Source of the DNA: Megachile rotundata
Lineage: Eukaryota > Arthropoda > Insecta > Hymenoptera > Megachilidae
Direction: 5' to 3'
NCBI RefSeq assembly: GCF_050947335.1
Contig: NW_027473315.1
Span: 2,666,001-2,730,000, forward strand
Length of the DNA: 64,000 nucleotides
The notes beneath the pieces were generated by a model. The model saw nothing but the letters and a program-made list of their open reading frames with translations. It was not told the DNA's origin and ran no database searches. This document shows positions 30,001-42,725 of the stretch, in pieces. Positions within the stretch are counted from its first letter, which is position 1, and each line of letters begins with the position of its first letter. Position numbers and translations under genes: made by a program.

Positions 30001-33000
30001 GTATGATTGTGATTGTATGATTGTGATTGTATGATTGTGATTGTATGATTGTGATTGTATGATTGTGATTGTATGATTGCGATTGTATGATTGTGATTGT
30101 ATGATTGAGATTGTATGATTGTGATTGTATTATTGTGGTTGTATGATTGTGATTGTATGATTGTGATTGTATGATTGTGATTGTATGATTGTTTTTGTAT
30201 GATTGTGATTGTATAGTAGTAATTGTATGATTGTCATCGTATGATTGTCATTGTATGATTGTGATTGCATGATTGTGATTGAATGATTGTGATTGTATGA
30301 TTGTGATTGTACGATTGTGATTGTATGATTGCGATATTATGATTGTGATTGTATGATTGTGAATGTATGATTGTGATTGTATGATTGTGATTGTATGATT
30401 GTGATTGTATGATTGTGATTTTATGGTTGTTTTTGTATGATTGTGATTGTATAGTAGTAATTGTATGATTGTCATCGTATGATTGTGATTGTATGATTGT
30501 GATTGTATGATTGAGATTGTATGATTGTGATTGTATTATTGTGGTTGTATGATTGTGATTGTATGATTGTGATTGTATGATTGTGAATGTATGATTGTGA
30601 TTGTATGATTGTGATTGTATGATTGTGATTGCATGATTGTGATTGAATGATTGTGATTGTATGATTGTGATTGTACGATTGTGATTGTATGATTGCGATA
30701 TTATGATTGTGATTGTATGATTGCGATAGTATGATTGTGATTGTATGATTGTGATTGTATGATTGTGATTGTATGATTGTGATTGTATGATTGTGATTGT
30801 ATGATTGTGATTGTATGATTGTGATTGTATGATTGAGATTGTATGATTGTGATTGTATTATTGTGATTGTATGATTGTGATTGTATGATTGTGATTGTAT
30901 GATTGTGAATGTATGATTGTGGTTGTATGATTGTGAATGTATGATTGTGGTTGTATGATTGTGATTGTATGATTGTTTTTGTATGATTGTGATTGTATAG
31001 TAGTAATTGTATGATTGTCATCGTATGATTGTGATTGTATGATTGTTTTTGTATGATTGTGATTGTATAGTAGTAATTGTATGATTGCCTTCGTATGATT
31101 GTGATCGTATGATTGTGATTGTATGATTGTGATTGCATGATTGTGATTGTATGATTGTGATTGTATGATTGTGATTGTATGATTGTGATTGTAAGATGGC
31201 GCGTGTATGATTGAGATTGTACGATTGTGATTGTATGATTGTGATCATATGGTTCTGATTGTTCGATTGCGATTGTACGATTGTGATTGCATGATTGTGA
31301 TTGCATGATTGTTTTTGTATGATTGTAATTCTATGATTCTGATTTTATGATTGTGCCTGCATGATTGTGATGGTATGATTGTGATTGTATGATTGCGATT
31401 GTATGATTGCAATTTTATGAGTGTGATTATATGATTATGATTGTATGATTGTGATTGTATGATTGTGATTGTATGATTGTGAATGTATGATTGTGGTTGT
31501 ATGATTGCGATTGTATGATTGTGATTGTATGATTGTGATTTTATGGTTGTTTTTGTATGATTGTGATTGTATAGTAGTAATTGTATGATTGTCATCGTAT
31601 GATTGTGATTGTATGATTGTGATTGTATGATTGAGATTGTATGATTGTGATTGTATTATTGTGGTTGTATGATTGTGATTGTATGATTGTGATTGTATGA
31701 TTGTGAATGTATGATTGTGATTGTATGATTGTGATTGTATGATTGTGATTGTATGATTGTGATTGTATGATTGTGATTGTATGATTGTTTTTGTATGATT
31801 GTGATTGTATGATTGTGATTGTATGATTGCGATTGTATGATTGAGATTGTATGATTGTGATTGTATTATTGTGATTGTATGATTGTGATTGTATGATTGT
31901 GATTGTATGATTGTGAATGTATGATTGTGGTTGTATGATTGTGATTGTATGATTGTTTTTGTATGATTGTGATTGTATGATTGTGATTGTATGATTGTGA
32001 TTGTATGATTGTGATTGCATGATTGTGATTGAATGATTGTGATTGTATGATTGTGATTGTACGATTGTGATTGTATGATTGCGATATTATGATTGTGATT
32101 GTACGATTGCGATAGTATGATTGTGATTGTATGATTGTGATTGTATGATTGTGATTGTATGATTGTGATTGTATGATTGTGATTGTATGATTGTGATTGT
32201 ATGATTGTGATTGTATGATTGTGATTGTATGATTGAGATTGTATGATTGTGATTGTATTATTGTGATTGTATGATTGTGATTGTATGATTGTGATTGTAT
32301 GATTGTGATTGTATGATTGTGAATGTATGATTGTGGTTGTATGATTGTGAATGTATGATTGTGGTTGTATGATTGTGATTGTATGATTGTTTTTGTATGA
32401 TTGTGATTGTACAGTAGTAATTGTATGATTGTCATCGTATGATTGTGATTGTATGATTGTTTTTGTATGATTGTGATTGTATAGTAGTAATTGTATGATT
32501 GCCTTCGTATGATTGTGATCGTATGATTGTGATTGTATGATTGTGATTGTATGATTGTGATTGTATGATTGAGATTGTATGATTGTGATTGTATTATTGT
32601 GATTGTATGATTGAGATTGTATGATTGTGATTGGACTATTGTGATTGTATGATTGTGATTGTATGATTGTGATTGTATGATTGTGAATGTATGATTGGGA
32701 TTGTATGATTGTCATCGTATGATTGTGATTGTATGATTGTTTTTGTATGATTGTGATTGTATAGTAGTAATTGTATGATTGCCTTCGTATGATTGTGATC
32801 GTATGATTGTGATTGTATGATTGTGATTGTATGATTGTGATTGTATGATTGTGATTGTATGATTGAGATTGTATGATTGTGATTGTATTATTGTGATTGT
32901 ATGATTGAGATTGTATGATTGTGATTGGACTATTGTGATTGTATGATTGTGATTGTATGATTGTGATTGTATGATTGTGAATGTATGATTGTGATTGTAT

Positions 33001-33240
33001 GATAGTGATTGTGTGATTGTGATTGTATGATTGTTTTTGTATGATTGTGATTGTATAGTAGTAATTGTATGATTGTCATCGTATGATTGTTATTGTATGA
33101 TTGTTTTTGTATGATTGTGATTGTATAGTAGTAATTGTATGATTGTCTTCGTATGATTGTGATTGTATGATTGTGATTGTATGATTGTGATTGTATGATT
33201 GTGATTGTATGATTGTGATTGTATGATTGTGATTGCATGA
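24041..33240. repeat. HOR family B, block B2
   Basis: This block has AAGATGGCGCGTGT at 24809, 25775, 28015, 29527 and 31193, and TTGATTGTGGTTGT at 24207, 27091 and 28939. Its first part matches block B1 at an offset of about 18.65 kb. The stretch 26.34-27.86 kb matches 11.43-12.95 kb at an offset of exactly 14,910 bp (1,065 units) with very few substitutions. The last part, about 29.0-33.2 kb, is shared with block B3. A 294-bp tandem duplication lies near 32.63-32.93 kb. No gene is present. Confidence 0.82.
32633..32926. repeat. 294-bp (21-unit) tandem duplication
   Basis: The rare motif GGACTATTG occurs at 32633 and again at 32927, 294 bp apart, inside near-identical flanks. In the paralogous block near 45.74 kb it occurs once. 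The first copy of the block therefore gained, or the second lost, about 21 units after the two blocks separated. Confidence 0.8.
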
Positions 33241-33642
33241 TTGTGATTGTATGATTGTGATTGTATGATTGTGATTGTATGATTGTTTTTGTATGATTGT
33301 GATTGTATGATTGTGATTGTATGATTGTGATAGTATGATTGTGATTGTATGATTGTGGTTGTATGATTGTGATTGTATGGTAGTGATTGTATGATTGTGA
33401 TTGTATGATTGGGATTGTATGATTGAGATTGTATGATTGTGATTGTATTATGGTGATTGTATGATTGTGATTGTATGATTGTGATAATATGATTGTGATT
33501 GTATGATTGTGGTTGTATGATTGTGATTGTATGATTGTGATTGTATGATTGTGATTGTATGATTGGGATTGTATGATTGGGATTGTATGATTGAGATTGT
33601 ATGATTGTGATTGTATTATTGTGATTGTATGATTGTGATTGT

Positions 33643-33654
33643 ATGATTGATTGT
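33643..33654. repeat. Single 12-bp unit ATGATTGATTGT (register break -2)
   Basis: Units on both sides are 14 bp, and this one lacks a GT/TG dinucleotide. Before it, units start at positions congruent to 1 modulo 14; after it they are shifted by two. The related place about 560 bp downstream has only 14-bp units, so the loss looks private to this copy. It could be a real slippage event or an assembly error. Confidence 0.93.
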
Positions 33655-33724
33655 ATGATTGTGATTGTATGATTGTGCCTGTATGATTGTGATGGTATAA
33701 TTGTGATTGTATGATTGCGATTGT

Positions 33725-33738
33725 ATGATTGCTATTTT
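33725..33738. repeat. Family-C marker unit ATGATTGCTATTTT (first of 6)
   Basis: Copies start at 33725, 34285, 34607, 35041, 48830 and 61136. Each is preceded within four units by ATGATTGTGCCTGT and is followed by ATGAGTGTGATTAT. The last two are 12,306 bp (879 units) apart, the same offset as the surrounding duplicated block. Elsewhere the related unit ATGATTGCAATTTT occupies the equivalent place, so CT versus CA at positions 8-9 is diagnostic. Confidence 0.9.
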
Positions 33739-36412
33739 ATGAGTGTGATTATATGATTATGATTGTATGATTGTGATTGTATGATTGTGATTGTATGATT
33801 GTTTTTGAATGATTGTGATTGTATGATTGTGATTGTATGATTGTGATTGCATGATTGTGATTGAATGATTGTGATTGTATAATTGTGATTGTACGATTGT
33901 GATTGTATGATTGTGATTGTATGATTGCGATAGTATGATTGGGATTGTATGATTGCGATTGTATGATTGAGATTGTACGATTGTGATTGGATTATTGTGA
34001 TTGTATGATTGTGATTGTATGATTGTGATTGTATGATTGTGAATGTATGATTGTGATTGTATGATTGTGATTGTATGATTGTGATTGCATGATTGTGATT
34101 GTATGATTGTGATTGTATGATTGGGATTGTATGATTGGGATTGTATGATTGAGATTGTATGATTGTGATTGTATTATTGTGATTGTATGATTGTGATTGT
34201 ATGATTGTGATTGTATGATTGTGATTGTATGATTGTGCCTGTATGATTGTGATGGTATAATTGTGATTGTATGATTGCGATTGTATGATTGCTATTTTAT
34301 GAGTGTGATTATATGATTATGATTGTATGATTGTGATTGTATGATTGTGATTGTATGATTGTGATTGTATGATTGTTTTTGAATGATTGTGATTGTATGA
34401 TTGTGATTGTATGATTGTGATTGCATGATTGTGATTGAATGATTGTGATTGTATAATTGTGATTGTACGATTGTGATTGTATGATTGTGATTGTATGATT
34501 GTGATTGTATTATTGTGATTGTATGATTGTGATTGTATGATTGTGATTGTATGATTGTGCCTGTATGATTGTGATGGTATAATTGTGATTGTATGATTGC
34601 GATTGTATGATTGCTATTTTATGAGTGTGATTATATGATTATGATTGTATGATTGTGATTGTATGATTGTGATTGTACGATTGTTTTTGAATGATTGTGA
34701 TTGTATGATTGTGATTGTATGATTGTGATTGCATGATTGTGATTGAATGATTGTGATTGTATAATTGTGATTGTACGATTGTGATTGTATGATTGTGATT
34801 GTATGATTGCGATAGCATGATTGGGATTGTATGATTGTGATTGTATGATTGCGATTGTATGATTGAGATTGTACGATTGTGATTGGATTATTGTGATTGT
34901 ATGATTGTGATTGTATGATTGTGATTGTATGATTGTGAATGTATGATTGTGATTGTATGATTGTGATTGTATGATTGTGATTGTATGATTGTGCCTGTAT
35001 GATTGTGATGGTATAATTGTGATTGTATGATTGCGATTGTATGATTGCTATTTTATGAGTGTGATTATATGATTATGATTGTATGATTGTGATTGTATGA
35101 TTGTGATTGTATGATTGTTTTTGAATGATTGTGATTGTATGATTGTGATTGTACGATTGTGATTGTATGATTGTGATTGTATGATTGTGATTGTATGATT
35201 GTGATTGTATGATTGTGATTGTATGATTGTGATTGTATGATTGTGATTGTATGATTGTGATTGTATGATTGTAATTGTATGATTGAGATTGTATGATTGT
35301 GATTGTATGATTGTGATTGTATGATTGTGATTGTATGATTGCGATAGTATGATTGGGATTGTATGATTGTGATTGTATGATTGTGATTGTATGATTGCGA
35401 TTGTATGATTGAGATTGTATGATTGTGATTGTATTATTGTGACTGTATGATTGTGATTGTATGATTGTGATTGTATGATTGTGAATGTATGATTGTGATT
35501 GTATGATTGTGATTGTATGATTGTTTTTGTCTGATTGTTTTTGTATGATTGTGATTGTATTGTAGTAATTGTATGATTGTCATCGTATGATTGTGATTGT
35601 ATGATTGCTTTTGTATGATTGTGATTGTATAGTAGTAATTGTATGATTGTCTTCGTATGATTGTGATCGTATGATTGTGATTGTATGATTGTTTTTGTAT
35701 GATTTTGATTGTATGATTGTGATTGTATGATTGTGATTGTATGATTGTGATTGTATGATTGTTTTTGTATGATTGTGATTGTATAGTAGTAATTGTAGGA
35801 TTGTCATCGTATGATTGTGATTGTATGATTGTTTTTGTATGATTGTGATTGTATAGTAGTAATTGTATGATTGTCTTCGTATGATTGTGATCGTATGATT
35901 GTGATTGTATGATTGTGATTGTGTGATTGTGATTGTATGATTGTGATTGTATCATTGTGATTGTATGATTGTGATCATATGATTGTGATCATATGATTGT
36001 GATTGTATGATTGTGATTGTATGATTGTTTTTGTATGATTGTGATTGTATGATTGCGATTGTATGATTGTGATTGTATGATTGTGATTGTATTATTGTGA
36101 TTGTATGATTGTGATTGTATGATTGCGATAGTATGATTGTGATTGTATGATTGTGATTGTATGATTGTGATTCTATGATTGTGATTGTATGATTGTGATT
36201 GTATGATTGTGATTGTATGATTGTGATTGTATGATTGTGATTGTATGATTGTGATTGTATGATTGTAATTGTATGATTGAGATTGTATGATTGTGATTGT
36301 ATGATTGTGATTGTATGATTGTGATTGTATGATTGCGATAGTATGATTGGGATTGTATGATTGTGATTGTATGATTGTGATTGTATGATTGTGATTGTAT
36401 GATTGTGATCGT

Positions 36413-36426
36413 ATGGTTCTGATTGT
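36413..36426. repeat. ATGGTTCTGATTGT in family-C context (first of 9)
   Basis: This unit, preceded by one ending in GATCGT and followed by TCGATTGCGATTGT, starts at 36413, 46800, 49334, 50552, 57608, 58602, 59036, 61640 and 62844. In family B the same unit follows one ending in GATCAT, so the neighbouring base tells the families apart. The spacings 994 bp (57608 to 58602) and 1,218 bp (49334 to 50552) measure local C monomers. Confidence 0.88.
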
Positions 36427-37966
36427 TCGATTGCGATTGTACGATTGTGATTGTATGATTGTGATTGCATGATCGTTTTTGTATGATTGTGATTGTATGA
36501 TTGTGATTGTATGATTGTGCCTGTATGATTGCAATGGTATGATTGTGATTGTATGATTGCGGTTGTATGATTGCAATTTTATGAGTGCGATTATATGATT
36601 ATGATTGTATGATTGTGATTGCATGATTGTGATTGTATGATTGTGATTGTATAATTGTGATTGTACGATTGTGATTGTATGATTGTGATTGTATGATTGC
36701 GATAGTATGATTGGGATTGTATGATTGTGATTGTATGATTGCGATTGTATGATTGAGATTGTATGATTGTGATTGTATTATTGTGACTGTATGATTGTGA
36801 TTGTATGATTGTGATTGTATGATTGTGAATGTATGATTGTGATTGTATGATTGTGATTGTATGATTGTTTTTGTCTGATTGTTTTTGTATGATTGTGATT
36901 GTATTGTAGTAATTGTATGATTGTCATCGTATGATTGTGATTGTATGATTGCTTTTGTATGATTGTGATTGTATAGTAGTAATTGTATGATTGTCTTCGT
37001 ATGATTGTGATCGTATGATTGTGATTGTATGATTGTTTTTGTATGATTTTGATTGTATGATTGTGATTGTATGATTGTGATTGTATGATTGTTTTTGTAT
37101 GATTGTGATTGTATAGTAGTAATTGTAGGATTGTCATCGTATGATTGTGATTGTATGATTGTTTTTGTATGATTGTGATTGTATAGTAGTAATTGTATGA
37201 TTGTCTTCGTATGATTGTGATCGTATGATTGTGATTGTATGATTGTGATTGTGTGATTGTGATTGTATGATTGTGATTGTATCATTGTGATTGTATGATA
37301 GTGATCATATGATTGTGATCATATGATTGTGATTGTATTATTGTGATTGTATGATTGTGATTGTATGATTGCGATAGTATGATTGCGATTGTATGATTGT
37401 GATTGTATGATTGTGATTCTATGATTGTGATTGTATGATTGTGATTGTATGATTGTGATTGTATGATTGTGATTGTATGATTGTGATTGTATGATTGTGA
37501 TTGTATGATTGTAATTGTATGATTGAGATTGTATGATTGTGATTGTATTATTGTGATTGTATGATTGTGATTGTATGATTGTGATTGTATGATTGTGATT
37601 GTATGATTGTGAATGTATGATTGTGATTGTATGATTGTGATTGTATGATCGTGATTGTATGATTGTTTTTGTATGATTGTGATTGTATAGTAGTAATTGT
37701 ATGATTGTCATCGTATGATTGTGATTGTATGATTGAGATTGTATGATTGTGATTGTATTATTGTGGTTGTATGATTGTGATTGTATGATTGTGATTGTAT
37801 GATTGTGAATGTATGATTGTGATTGTATGATTGTGATTGTATGATTGTGATTGTATGATTGTGATTGTATGATTGTGATTGTATCATTGTGATTGAATGA
37901 TTGTGAGCGTATGATTGTGAGTGTATGATTGTGATCGTATGATTGTGATTGTATGATTGTGATTGT

Positions 37967-40900
37967 ATCATTGTGATTGAATGATTGTGAGCGTATGATT
38001 GTGAGTGTATGATTGTGATTGTATGATTGTTTTTGTATGATTGCGATTGTATGATTGTGATCGTACGATTGTGATCGTATGATTGTGATTGTATGATTGT
38101 GATCGTTTGATTGTGGTTGTATAATTATGGTTCTATTATTGTGATTGTATGATTGTTCTTGTATGATTATGATCATATGATTGTAATTGCATGATTGTGA
38201 TTGTATGATTGTGATTGTATGATTGTGATTGTATGATTGTGATTGTATGATTGTGATTGTATGATTGCGATAGTATGATTGTGATTGTATGATTGTGATT
38301 GTATGATTGTGATTGTATGATTGTGATTGTATGATTGCGATAGTATGATTGTGATTGTATGATTGTGATTGTATGATTGTGATTGTACGATTGTGATTGT
38401 ATGATTGTGATTGTATGATTGTGATTGTATGATTGTTTTTGTATGATTGTGATTGTATAGTAGTAATTGTATGATTGTCATCGTATGATTGTCATTGTAT
38501 GATTGTGATTGTATCATTGTGATTGAATGATTGTGAGTGTATGATTGCGATTGTATGATTGCGATCGTATGATTGTGATTGTTTGATTGCGATTGTATGA
38601 TTGTGATTGTATGATTGTGATTGTATGATTTTGATTGTATGATTGTGATTGTATGATTGTGATTGTATGATTGTGATTGTATGATTGTGATTGTATGATT
38701 GTGATTGCAAGATGGCGCGTGTATGATTGAGATTGTACGATTGTGATTGTATGATTGTGATCATATGGTTCTGATTGTTCGATCGCGATTGTACGATTGT
38801 GATTGCATGATTGTGATTGCATGATTGTTTTTGTATGATTGTGATTCTATGATTCTGATTTTATGATTGTGCCTGCATGATTGTGATGGTATGATTGTGA
38901 TTGTATGATTGCGATTGTATGATTGCAATTTTATGAGTGTGATTATATGATTATGATTGTATGATTGTGATTGTATGATTGTGATTGTATGATTGTGATT
39001 GTATGATTGTGATTGTATGATTGTTTTTGTATGATTGTGATTGTATGATTGTGATTGTATGATTGTGATTGTATGATTGTGATTGCATGATTGTGATTGA
39101 ATGATTGTGATTGTATGATTGTGATTGTACGATTGTGATTGTATGATTGCGATATTATGATTGTGATTGTATGATTGTGATTGTATGATTGTGATTGTAT
39201 GATTGTGATTGTATGATTGTGATTGTATGATTGTGATTGTATGATTGTGATTGTATGATTGTGATTGTATGATTGTGATTGTATGATTGTGATTGTATGA
39301 TTGTGATTGTATGATTGTGATTGTATGATTGCGATTGTATGATTGTGATTGTATGATTGACATTGTATAATTGTGATTGTATTATTGTGGTTGTATGATT
39401 GTGATTGTATGATTGTGATTGTATGATTGTGAATGTATGATTGCGATTGTATGATTGTGATTGTATGATTGTGATTGTATGATTGTGATTTTATGGTTGT
39501 TTTTGTATGATTGTGATTGTATAGTAGTAATTGTATGATTGTCATCGTATGATTGTGATTGTATGATTGTGATTGTATGATTGAGATTGTATGATTGTGA
39601 TTGTATCATTGTGATTGAATGATTGTGAGCGTATGATTGTGAGTGTATGATTGTGATTGTATGATTGTTTTTGTATGATTGCGATTGTATGATTGTGATC
39701 GTACGATTGTGATCGTATGATTGTGATTGTATGATTGTGATCGTTTGATTGTGGTTGTATAATTATGGTTCTATTATTGTGATTGTATGATTGTTCTTGT
39801 ATGATTATGATCATATGATTGTAATTGCATGATTGTGATTGTATGATTGTGATTGTATGATTGTGATTGTATGATTGCGATAGTAGGATTGTGATTGTAT
39901 GATTGTGATTGTATGATTGTGATTGTATGATTGTGATTGTATGATTGCGATAGTATGATTGTGATTGTATGATTGTGATTGTATGATTGTGATTGTACGA
40001 TTGTGATTGTATGATTGTGATTGTATGATTGTGATTGTATGATTGTTTTTGTATGATTGTGATTGTATAGTAGTAATTGTATGATTGTCATCGTATGATT
40101 GTCATTGTATGATTGTGATTGTATCATTGTGATTGAATGATTGTGAGTGTATGATTGCGATTGTATGATTGCGATCGTATGATTGTGATTGTTTGATTGC
40201 GATTGTATGATTGTGATTGTATGATTGTGATTGTATGATTTTGATTGTATGATTGTGATTGTATGATTGTGATTGTATGATTGTGATTGTATGATTGTGA
40301 TTGTATGATTGTGATTGCAAGATGGCGCGTGTATGATTGAGATTGTACGATTGTGATTGTATGATTGTGATCATATGGTTCTGATTGTTCGATCGCGATT
40401 GTACGATTGTGATTGCATGATTGTGATTGCATGATTGTTTTTGTATGATTGTGATTCTATGATTCTGATTTTATGATTGTGCCTGCATGATTGTGATGGT
40501 ATGATTGTGATTGTATGATTGCGATTGTATGATTGCAATTTTATGAGTGTGATTATATGATTATGATTGTGTGATTGTGATTGTATGATTGTGATTGTAT
40601 GATTGTGATTGTATGATTGTGATTGTATGATTGTTTTTGTATGATTGTGATTGTATGATTGTGATTGTATGATTGTGATTGTATGATTGTGATTGCATGA
40701 TTGTGATTGAATGATTGTGATTGTATGATTGTGATTGTACGATTGTGATTGTATGATTGCGATATTATGATTGTGATTGTATGATTGTGATTGTATGATT
40801 GTGATTGTATGATTGTGATTGTATGATTGTGATTGTATGATTGTGATTGTATGATTGTGATTGTATGATTGTGATTGTATGATTGTGATTGTATGATTGT

Positions 40901-41438
40901 GATTGTATGATTGTGATTGTATGATTGTGATTGTATGATTGCGATTGTATGATTGTGATTGTATGATTGACATTGTATGATTGTGATTGTATTATTGTGG
41001 TTGTATGATTGTGATTGTATGATTGTGATTGTATGATTGTGAATGTATGATTGTGATTGTATGATTGTGATTGTATGATTGTGATTGTATGATTGTGATT
41101 TTATGGTTGTTTTTGTATGATTGTGATTGTATAGTAGTAATTGTATGATTGTCATCGTATGATTGTGATTGTATGATTGTGATTGTATGATTGTGATTGT
41201 ATGATTGAGATTGTATGATTGTGATTGTATTATTGTGGTTGTATGATTGTGATTGTATGATTGTGATTGTATGATTGTGAATGTATGATTGTGATTGTAT
41301 GATTGTGATTGTATGATTGTGATTGTATGATTGTGATTGTATGATTGTGATTGTATCATTGTGATTGAATGATTGTGAGCGTATGATTGTGAGTGTATGA
41401 TTATGATCGTATGATTGTGATTGTATGATTGTGATTGT
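37967..41438. repeat. Two consecutive family-B HOR monomers (about 1.64 and 1.83 kb)
   Basis: Monomer starts, taken at ATCATTGTGATTGA followed by the GAGCG unit, lie at 37967, 39605 and about 41439. The stretch 38,492-39,363 matches 40,102-40,973 at an offset of 1,610 bp (115 units) with almost no substitutions. Nearer the left edge the offset is 1,638 bp, so two units were lost or gained between the copies. This is among the clearest recent tandem duplications in the window. Confidence 0.85.
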
Positions 41439-42712
41439 ATCATTGTGATTGAATGATTGTGAGCGTATGATTGTGAGTGTATGATTGTGATTGTATGATT
41501 GTTTTTGTATGATTGCGATTGTATGATTGTGATCGTACGATTGTGATCGTATGATTGTGATTGTATGATTGTGATCGTTTGATTGTGGTTGTATAATTAT
41601 GGTTCTATTATTGTGATTGTATGATTGTTCTTGTATGATTATGATCATATGATTGTAATTGCATGATTGTGATTGTATGATTGTGATTGTATGATTGTGA
41701 TTGTATGATTGTGATTGTATGATTGCGATAGTAGGATTGTGATTGTATGATTGTGATTGTATGATTGTGATTGTATGATTGTGATTGTATGATTGTGATT
41801 GTATGATTGCGATAGTATGATTGTGATTGTATGATTGTGATTGTATGATTGTGATTGTACGATTGTGATTGTATGATTGTGATTGTATGATTGTGATTGC
41901 ATGATTGTTTTTGTATGATTGTGATTGTATAGTAGTAATTGTATGATTGTCATCGTATGATTGTCATTGTATGATTGTGATTGTATCATTGTGATTGAAT
42001 GATTGTGAGTGTATGATTGCGATTGTATGATTGCGATCGTATGATTGTGATTGTTTGATTGCGATTGTATGATTGTGATTGTATGATTGTGATTGTATGA
42101 TTGTGATTGTATGATTGTGATTGTATGATTGTGATTGTATGATTGTGATTGTATGATTGTGATTGTAAGATGGCGCGTGTATGATTGAGATTGTACGATT
42201 GTGATTGTATGATTGTGATCATATGGTTCTGATTTTTCGATTGCGATTGTACGATTGTGATTGCATGATTGTGATTGCATGATTGTTTTTGTATGATTGT
42301 GATTCTATGATTCTGATTTTATGATTGTGCCTGCATGATTGTGATGGTATGATTGTGATTGTATGATTGCGATTGTATGATTGCAATTTTATGAGTGTGA
42401 TTATATGATTATGATTGTATGATTGTGATTGTATGATTGTGATTGTATGATTGTTTTTGTATGATTGTGATTGTATGATTGTGATTGTATGATTGTGTTT
42501 TCATGATTGTGATTGAATGATTGTGATTGTATGATTGTGATTGTACGATTGTGATTGTATGATTGCGATATTATGATTGTGATTGTATGATTGTGATTGT
42601 ATGATTGTGATTGTATGATTGTGGTTGTATGATTGTGATTGTATGGTTGTGATTGTATGATTGTGATTGTATGATTGTTTTTGTATGATTGTGATTGTAT
42701 AGTAGTAATTGT

Positions 42713-42725
42713 ATGATTGCATCGT
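42713..42725. repeat. Single 13-bp unit ATGATTGCATCGT (register break -1)
   Basis: This is a CATC-type cassette unit that has lost one T after ATTG. The matching unit in the paralogous block at 30,227-30,240 is the full 14 bp. The register is shifted by one more base from here to the end of the window. A one-base loss in an otherwise length-invariant array is also what a residual consensus error would look like. Confidence 0.93.

Larger units (their letters stand above)
33241..37318. repeat. HOR family C, block C1
   Basis: Family C is marked by ATGATTGCTATTTT (33725, 34285, 34607, 35041), frequent ATGATTGGGATTGT, and ATGGTTCTGATTGT preceded by a GATCGT-ending unit (36413). The first four markers are spaced 560, 322 and 434 bp, all whole multiples of 14, which makes a dense irregular sub-array. 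The parts ending at 35,955 and 37,285 repeat each other at 1,330 bp (95 units). The only 12-bp unit of the window lies here. No gene is present and the edges are approximate. Confidence 0.82.

Noticed and set aside
31435..32715. Minus-strand open frame of 426 residues, the longest in the window
   Set aside because: It is the 14-residue cycle of the satellite read on the stop-free strand. The same cycle is open in the other two frames, there is no domain or codon signal, and its start and stop are just variant units.
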